Shown here: piece by piece, positions 7,069-13,889 of the stretch
How the letters are laid out: every line of letters starts with the position of its first letter
How positions within the stretch are numbered: the stretch's first letter is position 1
Source: an uncultured Prevotella sp.
GTDB lineage: Bacteria > Bacteroidota > Bacteroidia > Bacteroidales > Bacteroidaceae
Reading direction: 5' to 3'
DNA length: 28,031 bases
NCBI GenBank assembly: GCA_900318855.1
Contig: ONMG01000218.1
Location: 1 to 28,031 of the forward strand
Program-made: the position numbers and the translations under genes
The notes under the pieces: model-generated
Databases searched by the model: none
Told to the model about the DNA's origin: nothing
What the model saw: only the letters and a program-made list of their open reading frames with translations

Positions 7069-9606
7069 TTAGAATTTATAAGCTATATTGAGCATTCCGT
7101 TGGTGCCGTATGCGTAGAACTTCTTGGGGGCATGCGAGAATTTATAGGTGCGCTCGCTGCCAGAGGCACTGTAGTCGCTGCGGCTCTGCTCGTAACCTCC
7201 GGTGACAATCGTACGGTTGTTCAAGATGTTGCTCACCATGAGGTTGATGGAGAGTGAACCGTGCTTGAGCCAGATGCTGCGCCCTATACTTCCGTCGACC
7301 ATGAATCCTCCGTGACCTTTGGCCTGGGGCATCGTGCTGACGACAGAATAGTCCTCGGAGACACCACTGTTCTTCTTGGCCACACTCTCATAGCGGTAGT
7401 AGGGTGAGTAGGAGAGATAGATGCGGTCGTAGTAGTTGCCATTAAGGTCGAGGTACCATCCGCTTTGATGATAGCTCACGCCGGCACTCGCTGCCGTAAG
7501 GGGTGTGCCCGATTCATGCATGTTCTTGATGAGTGCGCGCTCAGAATGATAAGAGCCTTCGGTGGAGTTGAGATACACCACGTGGGCATTGCTGGCATTC
7601 TTGGCATTGCTCATTGTGCCGATGAGCTTGAAGTCGAGCGCCGAGGTGACTTTGAAGTCGAGGCCGGCCTCTACGCCATAATTCTTCTTGCTGAGTCCTG
7701 TGATGGAGTTGTAGGAGAAGGAATTGATATCGTCGAAGTAGAAGCAGGTCCAGTCGGTGGCATGGGTGATGTAGCTGTAATAGGCGTTAATGTTGGCATG
7801 CAACCAGGGTGACATGTACTGATAGCCTATTTCGCTGGAGAAGACGCGCTCGTTTCGCAGGTCGAGTGCAAAGTCATTGTTCATCTCGGGTGCGATGAAG
7901 GCATTTTTCCCCTGTGGGGCCCGATGTTCGTAGCCGAGTCCCAGTGAGAGCGTGTTGCCATGCCCCATGTTGAAGCTCACTGCCCCCTTGATGCCTCCGT
8001 CGGCGAACTTGGAAGTCTTGCTCTTTCCGTAGCTGTTGTCGGCAAAGAGTCCGTTGCGCATGTAGCCTTTGCGCTGTATGGTCTGGAAGCCCAGGCGACC
8101 AGCCAACAGATAGTGTGCAAAGCCGATGTTCTCGGAGTAGCTGGTCCACACTTGGCCACGGTTGACCAGAATGTCGTAGTCGTAGCCGAACTTGTCGTCC
8201 TTCTTCACCTCAGCGTTGGGATTGTTGAGGTCGTATTGCAGCTTGTCGGAGCCTTCAGCGAAATTGCCGGAGGCGTAGTAGTTGATATTGTGGAACGAAG
8301 TAGCGCCAAGCAGGTCGTCCATGGTCTGATAGTGCTTACCCTTGTTGGTACCCACATTGAAGCCGAAGTTGAGTGTGCTGTTCTTTGTGGGGTGGGTGTT
8401 GTAAACCGAGCTGAGAGTGAGGTTCAGAACATCATTATGCTTGGCCTGTACATAGTACATGGCGTCGGCACCTTGCTTGCTGGCGTTGCGGTTGGCGTAG
8501 TAGAGGCGGTCCCAGTCTATCTGACGGGCACTCTCTGTGCCTGCCAGGTAGTTGCGCGCCGTGACGAACTGTAGATAGTTGTCAAAGGTGTTCTGGGCAT
8601 TGGTGCGGTTCCACACGTCATAATAGTTGCTGGGCAGCCGTTTGTAGTAGTCGGGCGAGGGGTTCTCGCTGTTGCTGTAGTTGAGTTTCGTGCCCTTGTA
8701 CATGCCGTATTTGCCGAACAGCGATGTAGTGAGCTTCGACTTCTCGCTCATCTTCCAGTCCCATGTGAGCACGGCTGAAGGTGAATAGTCGTTCACCACA
8801 CGTGAGTTTCTCACCTTGCCGTTCTGATAGCCCCAGTAGGGGTTGTAGGTGTAGCTGTTGGCCAACCAGTACATTTCGTCGGTCGAAGCTCCCTGTGAGG
8901 CTCGCTCTGTGGGGTTGCCCCAGGTGGAGAAAGCCAGGGAATGATTGCCGATGAGCTTCTGTACGCCGAAGAAATAGCTTAGTGCGTTGTAGAACGTGCC
9001 CTTCACGTAGCCGCGGTTGGCCCAGCGGTAGGTGATGTTGGCGCTCCAGGCCCATCCTTTCGAGGTGAGGCCGCTGTTGTAGGTGTACATGCCCCGGAGC
9101 GTGTAGTTGCGGTTGGCGCCGCTCAGCGTAATGCGCGACCCCGCAGCCATGTCGGCAGGGCGGAAGTCGTAGTTGGAGGAGCCTCCGAGACTGCTCAGCG
9201 AGAAGTTGTTGCCCTCGAAAGGCATGGCTGAGTCGAGGTTCCGGGTCTGCTGGTTCAAGCCGCCGACAAGCGAGAAGCGGAATTGACCGGTCTCCATGTC
9301 GTTGACAGGGGCTCCGTTGATGAAGATTTCATTGTACTTCTGGTCCAGGGCCCTGTATCGAAACCTCACCGGCGAGAAAAGGTAGCCCACCTCGGAAGTA
9401 TAGACATTGGAGTTGGAACTGATGATGGGCACGTTCTGAGATACGTTCTCATCCTCGCCCAACTGGGCTTCAGTGAAAGTGAATGCTGATTCTCCCGGAT
9501 TGGCGCTTTTCTGCCCTGCACGGTCGTTCTGTGCATAGGACGCGGGCGCGCAACAAAGAGTTAGCACTGCGAAAAACAGCTGTTTCTGCATATGATAGTG
9601 ATTCAT
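7069..9606 (-). CDS. TonB-dependent outer-membrane receptor
   Basis: An 845-residue exported beta-barrel receptor. Two starts are possible: ATG at 9606, or ATG at 9591 five codons later, which gives the cleaner signal peptide MQKQLFFAVLTLCCAPASYA. Neither has a clear Shine-Dalgarno. No N-terminal carboxypeptidase-like extension is present. A short plug (~residues 60-170) contains VYTSEVGYLFSPVRFRY and FINGAPVNDMETG, and the rest is aromatic-rich barrel strands ending NIAYKF, with terminal Phe. It is shorter than typical SusC proteins (~1000 residues). It heads an operon with two lipoproteins carrying OB-fold-like domains and is divergent from an exported EEP nuclease. Energised import of an oligomeric nutrient is inferred, possibly derived from nucleic acid. 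Confidence 0.86.
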   Translation of the reverse strand: MNHYHMQKQLFFAVLTLCCAPASYAQNDRAGQKSANPGESAFTFTEAQLGEDENVSQNVPIISSNSNVYTSEVGYLFSPVRFRYRALDQKYNEIFINGAPVNDMETGQFRFSLVGGLNQQTRNLDSAMPFEGNNFSLSSLGGSSNYDFRPADMAAGSRITLSGANRNYTLRGMYTYNSGLTSKGWAWSANITYRWANRGYVKGTFYNALSYFFGVQKLIGNHSLAFSTWGNPTERASQGASTDEMYWLANSYTYNPYWGYQNGKVRNSRVVNDYSPSAVLTWDWKMSEKSKLTTSLFGKYGMYKGTKLNYSNSENPSPDYYKRLPSNYYDVWNRTNAQNTFDNYLQFVTARNYLAGTESARQIDWDRLYYANRNASKQGADAMYYVQAKHNDVLNLTLSSVYNTHPTKNSTLNFGFNVGTNKGKHYQTMDDLLGATSFHNINYYASGNFAEGSDKLQYDLNNPNAEVKKDDKFGYDYDILVNRGQVWTSYSENIGFAHYLLAGRLGFQTIQRKGYMRNGLFADNSYGKSKTSKFADGGIKGAVSFNMGHGNTLSLGLGYEHRAPQGKNAFIAPEMNNDFALDLRNERVFSSEIGYQYMSPWLHANINAYYSYITHATDWTCFYFDDINSFSYNSITGLSKKNYGVEAGLDFKVTSALDFKLIGTMSNAKNASNAHVVYLNSTEGSYHSERALIKNMHESGTPLTAASAGVSYHQSGWYLDLNGNYYDRIYLSYSPYYRYESVAKKNSGVSEDYSVVSTMPQAKGHGGFMVDGSIGRSIWLKHGSLSINLMVSNILNNRTIVTGGYEQSRSDYSASGSERTYKFSHAPKKFYAYGTNGMLNIAYKF

Positions 9607-9628
9607 TTTTTGTTATCAAAGTGCAAAG

Positions 9629-9660
9629 TAACTAAATATATCTTGAATAAAAAAGGAACA
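9629..9660 (-). promoter_or_regulatory. Putative promoter of the TonB receptor operon
   Basis: On the minus strand TTACTTTG (one mismatch to TAnnTTTG), just upstream of the receptor start, is preceded at about 20 bp by a T-rich -33 region (TTTT). It predicts a leader of only 15-30 nt. The end coordinates are approximate; the match is weaker than for rpmE2. Confidence 0.35.
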
Positions 9661-9684
9661 GCCACATTATTTTGGCCCTGAATG

Positions 9685-9716
9685 TTTTTTTTTATGAGGA
9701 ATAATTGCGATATTTG
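9685..9716 (+). promoter_or_regulatory. Putative promoter of the EEP nuclease gene
   Basis: GATATTTG (9709-9716; one mismatch to TAnnTTTG) is preceded at 20 bp by TTTT (9685-9688) within a run of nine T. Predicted start is near 9722, which places the whole foldable segment 9721-9813 in the 5' leader. It is back-to-back with the receptor promoter. Confidence 0.42.
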
Positions 9717-9720
9717 CACG

Positions 9721-9846
9721 CGGAAAGTCCGAAACTTCTTCCTCAAGGTGCTGTAAAGGTCTGAGGAAGGGCGGAGCAAAGAGCACCCTGTTCCGGAGCG
9801 GTGAAGCGGACAGTCCTCAAACGATTGATACATAAAACATTCAGAT
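9721..9846 (+). promoter_or_regulatory. Structured 5' leader of the EEP nuclease gene, class unknown
   Basis: A roughly 125-nt untranslated leader that folds by inspection. CTTCCTCA (9738-9745) pairs with TGAGGAAG (9762-9769). The loop segment GGTGCT (9747-9752) can pair with AGCACC (9782-9787), forming an H-type pseudoknot. Next comes a hairpin of CTGT/ACAG plus CCG/CGG (9788-9795 with 9807-9813, one bulged T). An alternative long-range pairing, GTCCG (9727-9731) with CGGAC (9807-9811), would compete with the hairpin, as in a switch. I recognise no known riboswitch class. Function is inference. Confidence 0.4.
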
Positions 9847-10896
9847 ATGAGAAAACTAATCGCCGTTGTTGCGGCCTTGCTGCTCACCACGATGTCAGCC
9901 AAGGCGCAGAAGAAATTTTCCTGCTATGCTGTCGGCTTCTATAATCAGGAGAATCTATTTGACTATACCCATGATGAGGGAAAGAACGACTATGAGTTCA
10001 CACCCCAAGGCTCCTACAAGTGGGATGAGCTGAAGTACACGCACAAGCTCCGCAATATGGCGAAGGTGCTCTCGGAAATGGGCACTGATGTGCTGCCGGG
10101 AGTGGGGTGTGCCGTCATCGGGCTCTCGGAGGTGGAGAACGACCATGTGCTTAATGATCTCACGGCCCAGCCGGCCTTGGCCCAGCGTGGCTATAAGTAC
10201 GTGCATCTGGAAGGTCCGGACGCACGTGGTGTCGACTGTGCACTGCTCTATAATCCCAAGCTCTTCACGGTGCAGGATACCACACTCGTGCCCTACCGCT
10301 ATGAACGTCCCGAGGACATGGGGCGCCGGGCTACCCGCGGATTCCTTACGGTGCGCGGGCAGCTGGCCGGAGAGCTCGTTACGCTGATAGTCTGTCATTG
10401 GCCGAGCCGCGGTGCCGGTTCTTATTACCGGGAACTGGCCGCAAAGCAAGTGAAGGCACTCAAGGACTCGCTGCTCAAGGCTGACGCAAAGAATAAGATT
10501 ATCGTGATGGGCGACATGAACGACGACCCCGTGAACAAAAGTATGCATGAGGTTCTGAGCGCCAAGGCCGAAGTGGACGAGGTGGGGCCGGATGATATGT
10601 ACAATCCGTGGTACAATATCCTCGTGAAGCAAGTCACAGGTACGCTGCAGTATCATGGCGCATGGAATCTGTTCGACCAGATCGTGATGACGCCTAACCT
10701 GATTAACCAGAAGGGCAGCAAGGATTACAGCACACTGAAATACTGGAAGAACCAGATATTCCGCCGCGACTATCTCTTCCAGACCTCGGGACTTTACAAG
10801 GGCAACACGAAGCGCACCACGGCCGGTGGAGTGTGGCTCGACGGCTACAGCGACCATCTGCCTGTAGTAGTTTATTTCCTGAAGGAGACCAAGTAG
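9847..10896 (+). CDS. Exported endonuclease/exonuclease/phosphatase (EEP) family protein
   Basis: A 349-residue metal-dependent phosphodiesterase/nuclease. The signal peptide MRKLIAVVAALLLTTMSAKA is followed at once by the EEP fold. FYNQENLFD contains the metal-binding Asn, IGLSEVEND the metal-binding Glu, ARGVDCALLY a core strand, HWPSR the catalytic His region, GDMNDDP the Asp/Asn pair, and YSDHLPVVV the terminal Asp-His. All the key residues of the DNase I-like superfamily are present. It is probably periplasmic or secreted, since there is no lipobox. It is divergent from the TonB receptor operon. Some secreted bacterial nucleases (YhcR, ExeM type) combine OB-fold and nuclease domains in one chain; here OB-like lipoproteins and an EEP enzyme are neighbouring genes. 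The true substrate (DNA, RNA or other phosphodiester) cannot be read from sequence. Confidence 0.86.
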   Translation: MRKLIAVVAALLLTTMSAKAQKKFSCYAVGFYNQENLFDYTHDEGKNDYEFTPQGSYKWDELKYTHKLRNMAKVLSEMGTDVLPGVGCAVIGLSEVENDHVLNDLTAQPALAQRGYKYVHLEGPDARGVDCALLYNPKLFTVQDTTLVPYRYERPEDMGRRATRGFLTVRGQLAGELVTLIVCHWPSRGAGSYYRELAAKQVKALKDSLLKADAKNKIIVMGDMNDDPVNKSMHEVLSAKAEVDEVGPDDMYNPWYNILVKQVTGTLQYHGAWNLFDQIVMTPNLINQKGSKDYSTLKYWKNQIFRRDYLFQTSGLYKGNTKRTTAGGVWLDGYSDHLPVVVYFLKETK

Positions 10897-10945
10897 ACGC
10901 CTCGGATTCCAGACTGTTTAACGTTGATATATATATCTTTCGGCT

Positions 10946-11521
10946 TTGGAAACTGAGACTCATCCCTTCGCCCCCTGGTTGCCGGCAAATGCCCGGCTGC
11001 TCATGTTGGGCACCTTTCCGCCTGCCCCCAAGCGGTGGTGCATGCCCTGGTATTATCCCAACTTTCAGAACGACATGTGGCGCATCTTCGGCTACATCTT
11101 CTTTGGCGATAAGGACTACTTCGTAAAACCAGGCGAGAAGACATGGAGGCTCGACGATATCAAGGCCTTCCTCAAAGAGAAAGGAGTGGCCATCTTCGAC
11201 ACGGCCCTGCGCATCAGGCGCACAAAGGGCACGGCCTCCGACAAGGATTTGGAAATTGTGGAGGAGGCCGACCTCGACGGCATGCTGCGTTCACTGCCGG
11301 AGTGCAGAGGTGTGCTGGCTGCCGGACAATTGGCTACAAAGGTGTTTACGACTCATTTCAATGTGAAGGAGCCCAAGATGGGTTGCTATACGGAGTTCCC
11401 ATTCGAAGGACGTACATTGCGGCTCTATAGGATGCCCAGCAGCTCGCGCGCCTATCCAATGAGGGTAGAGAAGAAGGCGGAGTACTATCAAAGAATGTTC
11501 GACGACCTCTTTATTAAATAA
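10946..11521 (+). CDS. Uracil-DNA glycosylase family protein
   Basis: A 191-residue member of the uracil-DNA glycosylase superfamily, which removes deaminated bases from DNA. Motif A is seen as LMLGTFPPAPKRWCMPWYYP followed by NFQNDMW. The C-terminal motif is YRMPSSSRAYP, and AAGQLATKVF lies between them. The start must be TTG at 10946. The frame is closed by a TGA at 10925-10927, no ATG lies between, and the next Met sits inside motif A. The N-terminus from this TTG begins with an ETHPFAPWL segment that fits the family. It starts 49 bp after the EEP gene and ends 3 bp before uridine kinase, so the three may be co-transcribed. Confidence 0.85.
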   Translation: METETHPFAPWLPANARLLMLGTFPPAPKRWCMPWYYPNFQNDMWRIFGYIFFGDKDYFVKPGEKTWRLDDIKAFLKEKGVAIFDTALRIRRTKGTASDKDLEIVEEADLDGMLRSLPECRGVLAAGQLATKVFTTHFNVKEPKMGCYTEFPFEGRTLRLYRMPSSSRAYPMRVEKKAEYYQRMFDDLFIK

Positions 11522-11524
11522 GGT

Positions 11525-12172
11525 ATGGAAACAAATGACAAGAAAATTACGGTGATTGGTATCGCCGGTGGCACCGGTTCGGGTAAGACGACGGTAGTGA
11601 AGAAGATTGTAGAGGCGTTGCCTCCACATTTCGTGGCTGTGGTGCCTCTCGACTCTTATTACAACGATACCACAGGAATGACCAATGAGGAACGGAAGCA
11701 GATAAACTTTGACCATCCGGATGCCTTCGACTGGAAACTCCTCATACGGCAGGTGAACGATCTCCGTCAAGGCAAAGCCATAGAGCAGCCTACATACAGT
11801 TATATTCTGAGCAACCGGTTGCCCGAGACCATCCACGTGGAGCCTAAGCCCGTGATAATAATCGAGGGAATCATGACGCTCATTAACAAGAAGCTGCGCG
11901 ACATGATGGACCTGAAGATATTCGTGGACTGCGACTCCGATGAGCGTCTCATCCGCAACATACAGCGCGACACTATCGACCGCGGACGCACCGTGTCGAT
12001 GGTGGTAGAGCGCTATCTGGAGGTGCTCAAACCGATGCATGAGCAGTTCATCGAGCCCACTAAGCGCTATGCCGACCTCATCATCCCTCAAGGAGGTGAG
12101 AATGTGAAGGGCATCCGCATCCTTTGCGACTACATTGAGGGCATCGTGAAGAGGTATTCCCCGGGGGTGTAG
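11525..12172 (+). CDS. udk: Uridine kinase
   Basis: Cytosolic enzyme of pyrimidine salvage that phosphorylates uridine and cytidine to UMP and CMP using a nucleoside triphosphate. The 215-residue length is typical. The Walker A motif is GIAGGTGSGKTT at ~residue 12. The substrate and lid region includes VPLDSYYND, FDHPDAFDW, and DCDSDERLIRNIQRD then RGRT. It begins 3 bp after the glycosylase stop and is followed by a strong terminator. Nucleoside salvage beside exported nucleases fits, but does not prove, the scavenging idea for this neighbourhood. Confidence 0.95.
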   Translation: METNDKKITVIGIAGGTGSGKTTVVKKIVEALPPHFVAVVPLDSYYNDTTGMTNEERKQINFDHPDAFDWKLLIRQVNDLRQGKAIEQPTYSYILSNRLPETIHVEPKPVIIIEGIMTLINKKLRDMMDLKIFVDCDSDERLIRNIQRDTIDRGRTVSMVVERYLEVLKPMHEQFIEPTKRYADLIIPQGGENVKGIRILCDYIEGIVKRYSPGV

Positions 12173-12206
12173 CCCGACACAAATGTTACAGGCCTAAGGG
12201 TCGACA

Positions 12207-12244
12207 GTGCAGGCCTCTTTCCCGCCGAGGAAAGAGGCCTGCAC
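12207..12244. terminator. Bidirectional terminator between udk and the DUF308 gene
   Basis: A perfect 16-bp stem, GTGCAGGCCTCTTTCC (12207-12222) with GGAAAGAGGCCTGCAC (12229-12244), and a 6-nt loop CGCCGA. On the plus strand it is followed by AGTTTCTATTTCT. It sits between convergent genes and could serve both. Confidence 0.85.
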
Positions 12245-12249
12245 AGTTT

Positions 12250-12894
12250 CTATTTCTCAGCGTCTTTAGTCTCAGTCGAATTGCTGTCCTCTTTTGGTGT
12301 GGCCTCGCTCTCTTGTTGCCTGGCTATCTGACGGCGGCATTGCTGCACCTTCAGCGCATTGATGATTTCCACGACACCATATACAATCATGCACCATCCA
12401 ATGAGGAAGAGTGGGGTGGTGGCCAGGGCATAGGGCTTCAACAGGGCAAGGATTCCAATGAGCAGGATGACCACAGGCGGAATCCACCAGAAAAACCCGA
12501 TATGAGCGAACTTAGTGGCCGAAGAGAGGGTGAAGAACTGGCCGAGGGCTCCAAGGATGAGCATTGCGGCCAATACATACATCAGTCCGTTGACAAACGT
12601 GTCGGGCATCAGTGCCAGCACGGCGCCGAGAATCACACTGCCTATGCCCACAATGGGGAAAGCGGGCTGGGGATGGGTGATGGGATTGCCCTGGGCATCA
12701 AGGACTTCAACATCGCTGCTGCTGCGGCGAGCTGCCAGGTAGGCCGCGCAACTGATAACACCCGAGACGAAGAACATGACGCCTATCAGGATGGTTATCC
12801 ATGTCACGGTCTGCTCCCGGTATTTCACTAACAGCGCACCCACGATGACTGCGCAAATGGCCCTGAAGAGGGCACTTTGAAACACTTTCTTCAT
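12250..12894 (-). CDS. HdeD/DUF308 family integral membrane protein
   Basis: Predicted inner-membrane protein of 214 residues when started at the ATG at 12894. A longer in-frame start at 12981 is rejected because a perfect -7 box (12957-12964) lies inside that extension. Six hydrophobic segments are visible, in three pairs, as in HdeD/DUF308: near residues 5-20, 28-55, 78-98, 102-124, 131-154 and 160-182. A charged Glu/Lys/Asp-rich tail ends in TKDAEK. A polar insert between helices 2 and 3 contains VLDAQGNPITHPQ. HdeD of E. coli is linked to acid resistance; no specific role can be assigned here. It is a single-gene unit convergent with udk. Confidence 0.78.
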   Translation of the reverse strand: MKKVFQSALFRAICAVIVGALLVKYREQTVTWITILIGVMFFVSGVISCAAYLAARRSSSDVEVLDAQGNPITHPQPAFPIVGIGSVILGAVLALMPDTFVNGLMYVLAAMLILGALGQFFTLSSATKFAHIGFFWWIPPVVILLIGILALLKPYALATTPLFLIGWCMIVYGVVEIINALKVQQCRRQIARQQESEATPKEDSNSTETKDAEK

Positions 12895-12956
12895 ATCCTT
12901 TTGATAAGTAATGCCATACTTTAGCGGCCGTCCTAGTGGCGGCTGACGATACGGGG

Positions 12957-12964
12957 CAAAGTTA
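12957..12964 (-). promoter_or_regulatory. -7 element of the DUF308 gene promoter
   Basis: TAACTTTG on the minus strand is an exact match to TAnnTTTG. No convincing TTTG is seen 19-21 bp upstream. Predicted leader is about 55 nt to the ATG at 12894, which supports that start. Confidence 0.5.
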
Positions 12965-13096
12965 CTAATTATTGCGGACATACCGGCTTCTGATGGCCTG
13001 ATATTTTTGGCTCAGATGAGAAGCTTGTGGATGACGGACGGCTGCATTTTGCGCATTGATGCCTGGGAGTGGGCAGGTGAGAAAAGGCGGCTTTTC

Positions 13097-13128
13097 TTTG
13101 GTCTTTCCCCATGTTTGCACTAACTTTG
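13097..13128 (+). promoter_or_regulatory. Promoter of the histidine phosphatase gene
   Basis: TTTG (13097-13100), exactly 20 nt, then TAACTTTG (13121-13128): a complete match to the Bacteroidetes consensus. Predicted start is near 13134-13136, which leaves a leader of about 120 nt before the ATG at 13256. Confidence 0.75.
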
Positions 13129-13132
13129 CATG

Positions 13133-13255
13133 GGCTAAGAGAAGTGGCGCAGCGTCCTCAGGCTGCCCTCCGGCAGGTGCTGTGGTGTGTCACAAGCGGT
13201 AAAGTCGGGAAGCGTGCTTGGCCTTAGATATTGAAGTCGATAAGTATTACAGCTA
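13133..13255 (+). promoter_or_regulatory. Long foldable 5' leader of the histidine phosphatase gene
   Basis: GGCTAAG (13133-13139) can pair with CTTGGCC (13217-13223, one G-U), enclosing a CTGCC/GGCAG hairpin (13163-13176) and a TGTG/CACA hairpin (13181-13194). CAAGC (13193-13197) could instead pair with GCTTG (13216-13220), which competes with the closing stem. This stretch and 12895-13096 hold no protein gene that I can support. The leader class is unknown. Confidence 0.35.
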
Positions 13256-13762
13256 ATGACAAAATTACTTTTGGTCCGGCACGGTGAGACCACGGACAAC
13301 AAAAATCACATTCTTCAGGGGCAGACACCGGGAGAACTGGATGCCGAGGGCATTAAGCAGGCCGAAGAGGTGGCAGGCAAGTTGGCGGGTGAGAAGATTG
13401 ATGCTTTCGTATCGAGCGATTTGAAGCGCTCGGAAGACACCTGTCGCATCATTGCCAAGCCTCACCATCTGCCGGTGGTGACTACCCCTTTGCTGCGGGA
13501 GCGCGACTGGGGGAGCTTCACGGGTAAGTATATCCCGGATTTACAGAACGCTGAATGGCCCGACGATGTGGAGAGCCTGGAGCACCTCAAAAGCCGTGCA
13601 CAGAATTTCCTGACCTGGATAAAGGTGACCTATCCAGGACAGACCGTGCTGGCCGTGGGGCATGGCATCGTGAACAAGGCCATACAGAGTATTTATTTCA
13701 AGAAGCCGATGAACGAGGTACAGAAGATGACAAACGCAGAAGTGCGGGTACTCATCCTTTGA
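13256..13762 (+). CDS. Histidine phosphatase family protein (phosphoglycerate mutase-like)
   Basis: A 168-residue cytosolic phosphatase of the histidine phosphatase (PGM) superfamily. The catalytic motif LVRHGETTDN at residue ~6 supplies the phosphorylated His and an Arg. The second catalytic His is in AVGHGIVNKA, and the acid is in LLRERDWGSFTG. The protein is short, as in small-molecule phosphatases such as the CobC/alpha-ribazole phosphatase-like branch, but nothing in the neighbourhood points to cobalamin and the substrate is unknown. It stands alone between its own promoter and terminator. Confidence 0.88.
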   Translation: MTKLLLVRHGETTDNKNHILQGQTPGELDAEGIKQAEEVAGKLAGEKIDAFVSSDLKRSEDTCRIIAKPHHLPVVTTPLLRERDWGSFTGKYIPDLQNAEWPDDVESLEHLKSRAQNFLTWIKVTYPGQTVLAVGHGIVNKAIQSIYFKKPMNEVQKMTNAEVRVLIL

Positions 13763-13774
13763 GAGTGCCCGCAC
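13742..13774 (+). terminator. Intrinsic terminator overlapping the histidine phosphatase stop codon
   Basis: GTGCGGGTACTC (13742-13753) pairs with GAGTGCCCGCAC (13763-13774), 12 bp with one G-U. The 9-nt loop contains the TGA stop (13760-13762). CGCTACTTTTATA follows. The left arm is coding sequence. Confidence 0.72.
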
Positions 13775-13889
13775 CGCTACTTTTATAATCGTATCTCTAA
13801 TTTTGGTTATCCTGATTCTTTCTCTCTACCTTTAGGGAGAAGGCTTGTCTTGTGAATTTTCTTTAGTGGTGGGCAGTAGTGCCTCTGCC

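Noticed and set aside
7960..8574. A 204-codon plus-strand frame opposite the TonB receptor
   Set aside because: It is a shadow of the high-GC receptor gene, with no start signal and no recognisable domain.
9721..9813. GGAAAGTCCG near the leader start recalls RNase P RNA
   Set aside because: The segment is far too short and lacks the other universally conserved RNase P elements. Here the words simply form a small hairpin.
12895..12981. N-terminal extension of the DUF308 protein from an ATG at 12981
   Set aside because: The extension contains the exact -7 promoter box and has no membrane or conserved character. The ATG at 12894 gives the family-like start.
13195..13223. Partial likeness to the B12 box of a cobalamin riboswitch, ahead of a phosphatase that could be CobC-like
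   Set aside because: About 11 of 16 box positions agree, but the other conserved core elements (the GGGAA...GGTG...TCC core and GCCACTG) are not present in order, and no cobalamin gene is nearby.
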